From: Chlorops oryzae
Lineage: Eukaryota; Arthropoda; Insecta; Diptera; Chloropidae
Reading direction: 5' to 3'
Assembly (NCBI GenBank): GCA_020466095.1
Contig: CM035807.1
Location: 76,538,004 to 76,602,003, forward strand
Length of the DNA: 64,000 nucleotides
Below, piece by piece: positions 22,610-32,817 of this stretch. The notes under the pieces were generated by a model. It was given only the letters and a program-made list of their open reading frames with translations. It was not told the DNA's origin and made no database searches. Numbering within the stretch: position 1 is the first letter of the stretch; each line of letters starts with the position of its first letter. The translations under genes and the position numbers were made by a program.

Positions 22610-23718
22610 CCCAAGTAGCAAAATAGGTCGAAAATTGGTAAATTCTTACCTATATTAGGTCAGAATATTTACTTGACCTAACCTAAATAGGTCGAAATTA
22701 CGTCGATTCGACGTCGAGTCGACGTAAGTGGGGAATAGATTGGAAGTCGATTGGCGGTAATAATAGGTCATAATAGGGCATTTCGACTTCAAAGTCAGGG
22801 CGAAAAGAAGTCCGTTTACCTAATATTAGTCGAAAAGAAGTCGCAATGACCAATTTTCGACCTAATTGGACTTATGAGTAAAACGAAAGAGAACGTAAAA
22901 GGAAACGAAAAAAGTGAGAGAGAGAGTAACAGAAAAAGATATAAATACATAATATCTTACTCAGTCATTCGTATTACTCGAAAGCAGAAATGAACGAGAG
23001 ATTTTCTTCTTCGTGTGTCTTAAGAAATAAATAAAAAATAAAATATGGACTTCATTAAAAATTATTTTGCGCTTAATAAGTCCCAAAAACATATGCCCGC
23101 TGAGATTTTTCGTGAAAGTGTTCCTTCTACTTCTTCATTTTTAAGGGGCTTTCTCATTGATGGAAATTAAATAAAAATTGCTTGAAAAAAATTGTTTTTT
23201 CTTAAAGAAAAAACATATGCAGAAGAATAATTCTCAATTTGCCATTCGAAAAATATGGCGGAGCTCGACCTATTTTGACCTATTTCGACTTTAAAGTCAA
23301 ACCGACTATGAAGTCCAAAAATCAAGTCCGCTCGACTTTGAAGTCGAAGCATGCAACAAAATAAGTCAACTTTTGACCCTATTTCGCCCTATAAGTCAAA
23401 CGGACTTTAAAGTCGAATTTAGTCAAAAATTGGTCTGTTTGCCTTGAAAAATTACCTAATTTGGAATTCAAAGTTAAGTCAATTTTAAGTCACTCAATAG
23501 GGAATTTTTTACCTATTTTCGACCAAAAATCGACTTGGAAGTCGAAGCGACTTTGAAGTCATGAAATAGGTAGAATAGAGGTAATTTGGACCTTCGAAAC
23601 GGACTTTTAAGTTAGGTCATATTTAAGGCCGGAAAATAGGTCAAAAATAGGGTATTTTCAACCAAAATAGGTCGATTCGACTTGCTGCTGGTCGAATCGC
23701 TCTATTTTGCTGCTTGGG
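22610..23718. mobile_element. 1.1-kb element built of iterated GTCGA/GACTT motifs
   Basis: Termini CCCAAGTAGCAAAATAG (22610) and CTATTTTGCTGCTTGGG (to 23718) are inverted repeats with one mismatch. TA flanks both sides (22608-22609, 23719-23720). Almost the whole interior consists of variants of TAGGTCGAAA, AAGTCGA and short palindromes such as GACTTTAAAGTC or GACTTTGAAGTCG, in both orientations. No open frame of interest. The superfamily is not recognised. Confidence 0.75.
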
Positions 23719-23808
23719 TAAGCCCTATGGACAAACGAAATGCAAAAAATTGAAACAAAAAAATCTGAAATTATAATTGCAAAAAGAAACAAAAACACAA
23801 AATACAAT

Positions 23809-24227
23809 AAGGGTCCTCATTCAACATGTATACACCGTGTAAGCTGTGTGAAGTTAGTAATTTTTTTTACAGCTGTGAAATTTTGTATGGAGCTTAATTT
23901 ACAAAAAGGGTCCTCATGCAACGCATTTACACCGTGTAAGCTGAGTGAAGTTCGTAAAACTGTCAAATTTTGTATGCAATTTTGACAGTTTTACTTACTT
24001 CACTCAGTTTACACGGTGTAAATGTGTTGCATGAGGACCCATAAAGATTTCGTTGTGTAAATTGTGTGTGTAAAGTAAGAAGTGCGTTTGACACATCAAA
24101 ATCAGCTGATTTTAAGTCACTTTCACGAATTTTACAAAGTTCAGTTTTTGGTGCGCTCATACAGTTTGACAGATGTTGAGTAAAACTACTTACATTACAT
24201 ACTTCACATTGCTGAATGAGGACCCTT
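23809..24227. mobile_element. fold-back MITE (TAAGGGTCCTCATTCA ends) with a relative nested inside
   Basis: Outer ends TAAGGGTCCTCATTCA (23809) and TGAATGAGGACCCTTA (to 24227). Inside, at 23908-24040, is a near-perfect palindrome of the same family starting GGGTCCTCATGCAACGCATT and ending in its complement, ATGTGTTGCATGAGGACCC. The arms share ACACCGTGTAAGCTG-GTGAAGTT with the outer left arm, so the family inserted into, or duplicated within, itself. Confidence 0.8.
23908..24040. repeat. near-perfect 133-bp palindrome
   Basis: Left arm GGGTCCTCATGC...GTAAAACTGTCAAA and right arm TTTGACAGTTTTAC...GCATGAGGACCC pair over about 60 bp each around a spacer of roughly a dozen bases near 23968-23979. 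Few mismatches are visible. Confidence 0.9.
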
Positions 24228-24256
24228 AATATAAAAAAATTATGTTTTGAAGTTTT

Positions 24257-25004
24257 GGAACAATTCTAGTATCTGGCCGTTTCTGGGATCTTTTTTTTTA
24301 AATGTCAACTTATAGAAAATGACCCCCTGATTCCAAATCCGCAATCCGTTTTTGGGGTCGCGTCTAGTTTAGGAGATATAACGATTTAAAAAAACGCCCA
24401 AAATCGTACTGATTTTTACACTATTTTGACATTTGCGTAGTTGCCACTTGTTTAAAATTAGTTTATGTTAAAATGTGTAAATTTTTGATGAGAAGTGCTG
24501 CCATACTTTTAAAAAATATAAAAATTTTAACATAATTTTAAGTTTTTGTATAATAATGTAATTTTTTGGAAAAAGCGCCGCAGGCGAAAAATATTTCTCA
24601 AAAATCGCGCGCGCGATTTGTGAGAAATATTTTTCTTTTTTTGTTGTTTTTGGAAATAGCACCGCAGGCATTTTTTTTCGTTTTGTTTAATTATTTCTTT
24701 AACAAAAATGAAATATTTGAAATAATTCCCATAATAATTTCCATATTATGAACATTCACATATTAAATCTACCAATTGGTAGATTTTTTCAAATCATGAC
24801 ATCTGGCAGCACCATAACCAGCTGTCAGTCTGTTTTTCACAATGTTCACATTGCATTTTCATACAAACTTTAATGGTCGATATCTCCTAAACTAGAGGCG
24901 ACCCCCAAAAACGGATTGAGGATTTGGAATCAGGGGGTCATTTTCTATAAATTGGCATCAAAAAAACAAAGATCCCAGAAACGGCCAGATACTAGAATTA
25001 TGCC
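24257..25004. mobile_element. inverted-repeat element with about 130-bp arms
   Basis: Left arm from AATTCTAGTATCTGGCCGTT (24262) through ATGACCCCCTGATTCCAAAT and GTTTTTGGGGTCGCG; right arm the complement, ending CAGATACTAGAATTATGCC at 25004. The centre is AT-rich and holds GCGCGCGCGATTTG and the palindrome TCTACCAATTGGTAGA. No coding region. Confidence 0.85.
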
Positions 25005-25239
25005 GGTTTCAAGCAAAGAACACATCCTCTTCTGAATATGGCTTTATGCCGTTAATTTATGATTTCGGATCTGCAGAGAAATTTTGCTAAATATAAAAAT
25101 CCTTTGAGCGTCACGAAAGTATTTCGAAACAAAAGCACTATTTTCCGCATTCTTGAATTCGGAACTTAAAATTACTCAAAAAGGTGTCGCGTCCGTGTAG
25201 AAATGTATATATACTAATAATATCCATCTATTTTATCTC

Positions 25240-25470
25240 GGCATAATTCTAGTTGCTGGCCGTTTCTGGGATTTAGCTAATATTATCTGGTATGAATTCG
25301 GCAGATGTACGTAGAATGAGCTACTGATTTCAAATATGCAATCCGCCTCTAAAGTTTAGGAGAGATCGCGCTTTAAAGTTTGTATGGAAATGCAATGTAA
25401 ACATTGCGGAAACAGACTGACAGCTGTTTTTGGTGCTGCCAGACGTAATGTTTCGAAAAAATCTACCAAT
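25240..25470. repeat. half-copy of the preceding inverted-repeat element
   Basis: Starts GGCATAATTCTAGTTGCTGG, then carries diverged versions of the 24257-25004 arm followed by the complement of its right-centre part (CAGACTGACAGCTGTTTTTG, GGTGCTGCCAGA). It corresponds to one arm, more diverged than the complete neighbour. Confidence 0.7.
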
Positions 25471-26300
25471 CAAAATATGGAAAAATATGAGCAATTGGTA
25501 ATTTTATGAATGTAAAAAGAAATTTTTGTGGGAGTTTTTCAAAATTTTCAAGAATTTTTAGAAAATAATTCTCATATATGCGGAAGTTTAGAACTTAGTT
25601 TTATTTCTGTGTTTGAATCTGTTTGAAATGAAACAAGTAATTTCACTACCTTTCTCGAAGAGGAAATAAATCGCAAAATCAATTTCTAACATAGAAAAAT
25701 AAAAAATAATAAATTTTTCTATGAACACATTCCATCATACAAAGTTTTTCGCTTTTTGCTTTAGCATTTTGGTGTCTTTTTTCTTCAAAGAATATGCATT
25801 TACTAGTGCCTTTCCTTTTTTTGTTTTTAAATCGCGCTTTTAGGTAGATTTAGCACGTTCTTAAATTACAAAGCTTGGCATCACTGTGCAAAACAAACCG
25901 CACAAACACACACGGAATACATACATATGTACGAAAGCCATACAAAAATCTCAGAAGCTTTATGACAGAAGTTTGGATTTTTTGATGTTTTCTGGGCAAT
26001 AATTGACCCAAATTTCACATGTCCTTCATGCGGGGGAACTTATAGATTATGCTTACGGTTTTGAAACAGCAATAAGAGGGCACTATAGTATATAAATCGG
26101 TAAAAACACCAACGTCCACAATAACTAAACACTCCATCGGCCATTTTTAATCAAAACTGCGCGATGAGAGAGCGCGAGAGAGGAATTCAATTGACAAAGG
26201 GAACTAATGGTTGCCAGAGTTTGTTTTGATTTGTATTTGGAGATTCTGGATACGTTATTGAAATAACTCAAAAGACCCAAAATTGTTTTTACAAAAATTT
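25471..26300. other. no gene seen; 3' flank of RpL34
   Basis: AT-rich DNA with no supported gene. It ends at the RpL34 poly(A) signal. Confidence 0.5.
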
Positions 26301-26301
26301 T

Positions 26302-26307
26302 TTTATT
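26302..26307 (-). terminator. poly(A) signal of RpL34
   Basis: TTTATT on the plus strand (AATAAA on the minus), about 35 bp beyond the RpL34 stop codon. Confidence 0.65.
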
Positions 26308-26341
26308 TACTGATTTAAACCAACAGCGCACCAATCACAAT

Positions 26342-26903
26342 CTACTTTTTAGGTTTAGGAGCTGACTTCTGTGCAGGTTTCTTGGGCGCTGATTTTCCGC
26401 CTGCTCCTCCGGCCTTGCCGCCAGCTGATTTGCCAGCTGATTTTCCTTGTGCCGGTTTCGTTGGCTTCTTCTCAACTTTGGTTGGTTTTGCTTGTTTCAC
26501 GGGCTTGACTTGTGCCTCTCGCTGAATCTTCAACGACTTGACAATCTTTTGCTCCTCGATGAGGAAAGCACGAACAATACGTTCACGCAGACAGCCGTGA
26601 CACAAAACTCCACCGTACGTACGGGCGACAGTCTTATGCCGCTTGGACAGGCGGGAACGCTCACACGGGCGTGTGGGGCGGATACCCTTCAACTTCTCCT
26701 TGCATTGACCGCACTTTGGAACGGTTCTGTTCTTCTTTACATATTGGTAAACCAATCGACCACCAGGAGTACGGACACTAAAAAAAAACACAGGGTTTTA
26801 GTAAGCCATTTAGAGTCTGAAATCGCATTATTACTTACATTCGTCTCCTGTTGGAAGCTGTGTTGTACGACAAACGTCTCCTAAGGGTTAAACGCTGCAC
26901 CAT
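26342..26903 (-). CDS. RpL34: 60S ribosomal protein L34 (eL34)
   Basis: Two coding exons on the minus strand: 26839-26903 (MVQRLTLRRRLSYNTASNRR...) and 26342-26777, joined across a 61-bp intron inside the codon after RR (RRIVRTPGGRLVYQYVKKN). The product is 166 residues, close to the Drosophila length. eL34 hallmarks: RTPGGRLVYQYVKK, the CGQC and CHGCLRERIVRAF zinc-type Cys pairs, and RPCERSRLSKRHKTVARTYGG. After EEQKIVKSLKIQ comes the long Lys/Ala/Gly/Pro tail (KPTKPAQGKSAGKSAGG...) usual in dipteran eL34. It is a structural protein of the large ribosomal subunit. Drosophila has two RpL34 genes; which one this matches was not determined. Confidence 0.96.
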
Positions 26904-28090
26904 CCTGTCAGTTTCTTCAATATGCCAACAAATCCCAAAAATGTTTAAAATTTCGGTATCGAATCGGTTGATGACGTAGAGCATAGAAGAAAACACAGAA
27001 AAATACACAAATTAGTCGATTACACAATCTCGGCATGATTATTGTATGGTCGAAATTCCCACAATTAACTGCTTTCTGTGATGTTTACGATTCTGTTCCT
27101 ACTATCTGAGACAAGACAAGTACGACATACACGTGCGAAATTTAGGACAAGGAGCGAAATGTCATTGTAGCGCAACGCCTGAGTTGGTAGCGTGTTTACG
27201 TCAAACTCGTAAAGCGAAACGCATGCTTCATTTCTCTCAATCATTTGAAATAGTGCTGCCACAATTTGAGCTAAAATTTCTTCTTGATCTGAAAAGATAT
27301 TAAGATTACAAAATAATATTATAAACTGTTTTGAAGTCTTAAATAGATCTAAAATGTAGAAAGAATTATACTTGACCTTTTTTTTCCATATTTAAAAAAC
27401 ATCTTGACAAATTTAAATTCGAAAAGCTCAAAATGATGAATTGAAAAGACTCTAATTTATCATTGTTTCTAAAGCCTCGATAAATAGATTGAAGGTATCT
27501 TCAAAATTTGATGGCTTTTATTGTGCATTACTGAGTCTAAAACCAGTCTTAATTTTTCTAAATTCAAAGTGCTAAGATTATATTTTACAAGTATGAATTA
27601 TGAATAAACTACAATATTATGAGAATTATTGTTGTCTGTTGTTCTATTCTCAACGTCATGCAGCCTATTTATTGAGAAAACTACACGTGGTAGAACAATT
27701 CATTTAATATTGGTCAAAATGTCGAATCGAAACGATCTAAGATTAAATGCAAAGACTCATTAAGAACATTAACGAAACTATCAAAAGTTTGAGTGGCGAA
27801 AAAAATTTCGTCGAAATGTATGTAGTTACTGATGCTAAAACGTCTTAATTGAATTTAAATTCAAGTCAAAATGATTTGAAAACACTGATGTATGTTATTG
27901 ATTGAAACAAAGCATACATTATAAGTTTATTGTTGTTGAAGTTTTTTATTCGACAAACGTTATTGGTAAGCAATAATGAATAAATACGCGAAAAAATTAA
28001 TTCGATTTAATTTGGACAATGTACGAAAAAAACGGTAAAATAGTATAGGCAAAGTTGATTTAGTCATTTAACTAAAAACAGTTTATTAAA
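26904..28090. other. no gene seen; upstream of RpL34
   Basis: Includes the RpL34 promoter and 5' UTR, which I cannot delimit. A 65-codon minus frame at 27065-27262 has a CRTCL motif but no further support. From about 27340 on, AGTCTTAAA/AGTCTAAA motifs appear, continuing the repeat described at 28090-28726. Confidence 0.45.
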
Positions 28091-28726
28091 AAAGTCTGAA
28101 AATATTTAGTAAGTATACCTTTAAGTTATAACACAAAAGTCTTAAAAACGTTGTTCATCGAATTTCACAAAAGATACTCTTTTATTAAACACAGTACGAT
28201 CCTAACATTTTTTGTCATTCTCAGTTTTCAAGCTCATTGATACAGTGGTCACTTTCATAAGCAAACACACAACTCAATTATTAGAGTCATTTTGTTGAAG
28301 CTTACGAAACGAACTGAATTGACACAAAAAAGAAGTTCGACAAAAAAGATCATGAAAGTGTTTGCTTGGATTTGTAATTAGTTCGAAAAGATTTGATTAG
28401 TCTTGTTGGTAGCGAAAACTATTTTGGCTGTACTCAAAAAAGACGCATTGTAAGCTTTGTGTAGATTTTCCCTAAAAACACGGTATAAAAGTCTAAAAAG
28501 AGTCTAAATGTATCCTGGGAAGATTATAAAAAAAGTCTTAAACGAGTATAACAAAACTCTAAAACACACAGTTCGATTATACATTTTTTGCACTCTCATT
28601 TTAAACTCTTAACGTGGGTCCCTTTTCAAAGAAAAACACACTCTTTTTAGAGTCTTTTTGAAGCTCAATTTAGACTGTTTTGCTCAAAAATTTGAGTCTA
28701 AATGTAGTCTAAATGTTTGCTGGGTA
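28090..28726. repeat. AGTCTAAA-iterated repeat with a diverged tandem duplication
   Basis: The motifs AAAAGTCTAAAAA, GAGTCTAAATG and AAGTCTTAAA recur through the block. The segment at about 28176-28320 (CAGTACGATCCTAACATTTTTTG ... TTTTGTTGAAGCTTA) is repeated in diverged form at about 28568-28680 (CAGTTCGATTATACATTTTTTG ... TTTTTGAAGCTCA). The right end reads GTCTAAATGTTTGCTGGG followed by TA. A matching left terminus was not found. Confidence 0.6.
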
Positions 28727-31190
28727 TATTATACAAAAAATGAATCTTTTCGAACAATATTATACAGCACGAAATCCACGAAAAATTCAACCGCATAGGT
28801 CAAAAATTAAATTGCAAAGAGAGAAGAGAAATTCTACAGAATATATTCTATGGAACTCCAACTTCACGTTTTAAGTTTAATTCTTCAAGTTAACGGTAGT
28901 TTTTCTGTGTTTTCTTTTACTTTCGCGCAGCGAGCGCATTTGAGCAAAAATTTTTGCAGTTTCATATCGCTCTTTTCGGTGATTGCGTGCGCTGATGGCT
29001 CAAATAAATTGGGAAAAAACACTTGATTCAAATTTATTGATATATTGCTAATAAATATATAAATGCAAATATAAATAATTATCATCGACATAAGTCCATT
29101 AAACTTAAGTAAAAAAAAGTGTAACGCGTGCGTAACGAAATTGATATTTTTTCCAATACAGACTCTAATATAAGAAATATTTTACGGAAAATGATGTTAT
29201 GTGTGGATACTGAGACGGATAAAGCTGATTGACAAATTTTTTTTTTTATATGTATTGCAAAAAATTTCCTGCGTTACGCACATGTTGCACTTTTTCTTCA
29301 ATACGTGTTTTGTTGACACAAAGGGTATTTCCGACTGCATCCCCCAGAAAGGGATTTTGAAGTTTTGTTAATTTTTCAATAGGTTTAACCTAAAAACACT
29401 CCAGGAACCAATTTTTAAGTTTCTATTGCGGAGTATCCTTGAGATATCCTTGAAAAATTCTTTTTGATAAGACTTTTTTCAAAATTTTATATCTCAAAAA
29501 GTAATTAAGGTAAAAAGATGAAAAAAATGGCTCATGATAGTTAATTTAACCGAGAATGCAAAAAATTTTTTTATTATTTTTACACTGGGAAAAAATTTTC
29601 CACAAAAAAGGGATTAATTAATTTTTTTCAGTGTTTTACCGTTTTTGCGCCACTTTCTCGCTATTTTTAAAAAATACCTCTAGGTTTTACCTTTTACTTA
29701 AAATAAAAATTATTAAAAGCAAAGGGTTACTTTTTGAGATAATTAGAAAAACGGAAGTGCACATAAATAGATGCTTCCAGTACAGTAATATTCAATACAA
29801 ACGTGCGAAAATTGTAGAAATTGGATGGAAAGAAATGTGCGAAACATTTTTTTTTCATTTCCAATAAAAGAGATTATAAAAAAATTTGAGAATTTAAAGA
29901 ATTTAAGGTTTTAATACATATGAACACATGGTGTAACTGTGCGTAACGCATGTTACATGTGCGAAACGGAGTTTAAAATTAAAACAAGTTGTTTTATAAT
30001 GTCTTTTCTCAAATAACATAGCTACTAGTGTAATCTGGGACAGCATCTTATGGCTGTAAAAAAATATGAAAATTGTATCTGAAGTCAATTCGAAGAAATT
30101 TCAGATTGTGACATAAAATTTTTAAAGGGAAAATTTTGTAACGCGTGCGTAACGTACATTTTGCTTAATATCATCAAAATTTACAAATAGATTAAGAAAT
30201 CCTTGGCACGATTTAACAAGAGGGTAAAATTAATTAATAATAATTGCAAATCAGTTTTCGGAAAAAATTTTTCTTAGCTAAACAATTAAAATAACTTGCA
30301 CCCTGTAACAGTGCGTAACATGGATTTCGTGACATATAATTTTTTGAATTATACATAAAAGACACACAAGGGAAAATAACCCATTTTACAAATGGCATTG
30401 CTACACAATCATTTTATATCAAGACTACACATACACACATATATTCTTATGTTCAAATGAGTGAGGGGAAAACTAAGTCCGAATTCGATCGTCATGATCC
30501 TTGGACCGATTGAAATTTTTGACGATTTTGCAGTTCAGTTCTGTGACATCCTCTAAACCTTCAAAAAATTTAAATAAACTAAGTTGAAGACTAAAACAAA
30601 AAAATTTTTTTTTCTGTTTTTTCAATTTCAATTTGTGGTCACCGTAGTTATTCGACTAATTTTTATTTTTCATAAAAGTTCAATTTCCTAAAAATAATCT
30701 TATTATCCGCATCAAAATCCTCATCAGCATCCGCGGATGTCGGAAAACCCGCATCGGTGACACCCCCGATTTAGGCATTCTAGAAATCGCGCAGTTTCGG
30801 AAATCGTGAGAAATTGCTTATCTGCTCCGAAACTACACTTTATAAAATCGCACACTAATCACTAAACCGGCACAATTCAAAATTTTTTTAATCAATTTTT
30901 TCATGTTCGCCAACATTTTACTGCAGGAAAGGGAACACTTAGAAAATTAACTTTTATATTTATTGATTCTGCAGTTAATTAAGAATAAAATAAATTTAGG
31001 AAAAAAATTGATTTTAAAGACGTCGAGAGTTATAGGCTGTTTGCCCGAGAAATGCAAAATCTAGAGTTGTGCCGATTTAGTGATTAGTGTGCGAAATATT
31101 TGTATAATTTAATTTAAGTTACTTCAGATAAAAACTGAGCTATTTGTTTTATGATTTTTCTTTACAATTACCTTTTTCCTAAATAAAATT
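28727..31190. other. no gene seen; dispersed GTAACGCGTGCGTAAC motifs
   Basis: No supported coding region between RpL34 and Art8. The notable content is the motif cluster at 29121-30319. Confidence 0.5.
29121..30319. repeat. dispersed GTAAC-GTGCGTAAC motif cluster
   Basis: Copies: GTAACGCGTGCGTAACG at 29121-29137, an inverted GCGTTACGCA at 29271, GTGTAACTGTGCGTAACGCA at 29931-29950, GTAACGCGTGCGTAACG again at 30138-30154 and GTAACAGTGCGTAAC at 30305. Two copies are identical over 17 bp. The intervening AT-rich DNA shows no other shared sequence by eye. Confidence 0.6.
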
Positions 31191-31231
31191 AATACAAAGC
31201 ATATTGTGGTTAAAAGGGAAAATTCATTTTG

Positions 31232-32817
31232 TCATTCAGTCGTGTCCATTGCCTGCAGATGCGCTTTAGTTAAAATACATTTAGTTAGATGGCAATCACA
31301 TGGAACAGCATGCTCTTCTTTTTCAGCATCTAGTAGTTCCACGATGAGATCGTATTTTCTCCGATCATTTGAATTGCGTTTCATTTGTATTTCAAAAGCT
31401 ATTGGGGCACCTTCTTCTAGTTCTTCACAAGCAGATTCGGGTAAGACTACAATACATTGCTTCCAGTGTGTTGGAGACGACCTTGGTGATGTTGAGAGGA
31501 CAACAGCATCCTCATAGTTATCACAAGGAAAACGACACTCAAACCAAATGCAAAAACCTTGATGTTTTCCGGAACGTTTTACAGCCAGCACATCTTTGTA
31601 TGATATTTCGTCCAAATCACTCATAGAAATCTCCTCTAGATGCATCCAATGCATTGCAACACCACCATGAAGCAATTCCTTTTCGTCAATGCAAATGATT
31701 TCCGGTTTTTTCGACTTCTGTTCCCTAAGCATTTGACCAAATTTACGTAGGCATACTCCATCGACTTCTTCCCAATAATCAAACCGAGAAGATACTGAAG
31801 TTGGTGCCACATAAATTGTAGCTTCACTTGGAAACATGCAGCCAGATCCAGGTTTCAAAAATTCATCCCGCGCATAAAGTAACGAATCCAACATACCTTC
31901 AATGAGATCAAAGAGATGATGAGACCCATTTCAATTATTATCGAACAATAAGAAATTCGAGCATACCTTCATGCAGCAGATAAAATCCCATCCACTCTGA
32001 AACAATTATATCAACCTTTTCTACTCCTCCTCCTTCGTATCTGGAAATTAAATGAAGTTAATGTTTTCCATATATTCGTCGTCAACGGCCGAAATGTCTC
32101 GCTCGGAACATACAACATACTCCCATAGAACGTACTCCCATACTACGTACCTTGGTAAACGAAATTCTTCAATGAGAGACTGAACATATTATTTTTACTC
32201 AATTTTTCATTTTCTCCAATTTTTCCATTTCTCCCAATTTTTCCCATATTTTTTCCTTCCAAATTTTCTTACCAATTTCTTATCTCCCAAATTTTTCTCC
32301 CTAATATTCCATTTATTCAATTCCTAAATCCTACTTTTTCTCCTCAATTTTTCTCCCTATTTTTTCTTCCAAATTTTTCTCCCAATTTTTCTCCCTATTT
32401 TTTCTTCCAATTTTTTCTTCATTTTACTACTCCCTAACGTACCTTGGTAAACGAAATTCTTCAATGAGAGACTGAATTATTTTAACAATTGGTGTTAAGC
32501 CATTATCTTCCATTATCTCCATGGCAATTTTAGCCAGATTTGAAGCTTCCACTGCATAAACAAGCCGAGCACCAGCTTTGGCACAAAATGCCGATAGAAT
32601 ACCAGTGCCTGCACCGACATCCAGAACGATTTTATCTTTGAATAGCCTCTTATTGGACATAATTGCCTTGTAATATGCCTCCTGTCTTGGTCGGTCTCTT
32701 AGCATGATCTCGTGAATCTATAATATGGATCTTTAAAATATTGTCTTGTTGGGAATCAACTTCATTTACCCCCAAATCCTCATATTCAGAGAAATATTTA
32801 TCCGAAGTATCGCCCAT
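31232..32817 (-). CDS. Art8: protein arginine methyltransferase, Art8 type
   Basis: Four minus-strand exons: 32770-32817, 32443-32717, 31967-32040, 31232-31896 (353 residues; Drosophila Art8 is slightly shorter, as I recall). Exon 1 encodes MGDTSDKYFSEYEDLG; a 52-bp intron leads to IHEIMLRDRPRQEAYY. Class I PRMT motifs in order: SAM-binding motif I VLDVGAGTGILS and YAVEAS (about residues 45-70), the double-E loop SEWMGFYLLHEGM with both catalytic Glu, and the THW loop in PTHWKQCIVV; the C-terminal beta-barrel ends CHLTKCILTKAHLQAMDTTE. It transfers methyl groups from S-adenosylmethionine to arginines of target proteins. Assignment to Art8, rather than another PRMT, rests on the C-terminal wording as I recall it. 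Intron 2 contains a stray copy of the exon 2 end and its splice donor. Confidence 0.93.
32145..32183 (-). repeat. intronic duplicate of the Art8 exon 2 end and donor
   Basis: ACGTACCTTGGTAAACGAAA with TTCTTCAATGAGAGACTGAA at 32145-32183 repeats 32437-32475, where it forms the last codons of exon 2 and its donor. The copy lies within the following intron. The roughly 250 bp between the copies is a T/C-rich run of units like AATTTTTCTCCC. Confidence 0.9.

Noticed and set aside
22246..22614. Minus-strand 122-codon frame next to CYP4 copy 2
   Set aside because: No domain, no homologue recognised, and biased composition; its 5' end runs up to the repeat boundary at 22610.
27065..27262. Minus-strand 65-codon frame with VCRTCLVSDS, resembling the start of a ZAD zinc-finger domain
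   Set aside because: The rest of the ZAD pattern is missing, it ends at a stop without a donor site, and no downstream zinc fingers are present.
31206..31626. Plus-strand frames over the last Art8 exon
   Set aside because: They are antisense to a strongly supported methyltransferase exon.
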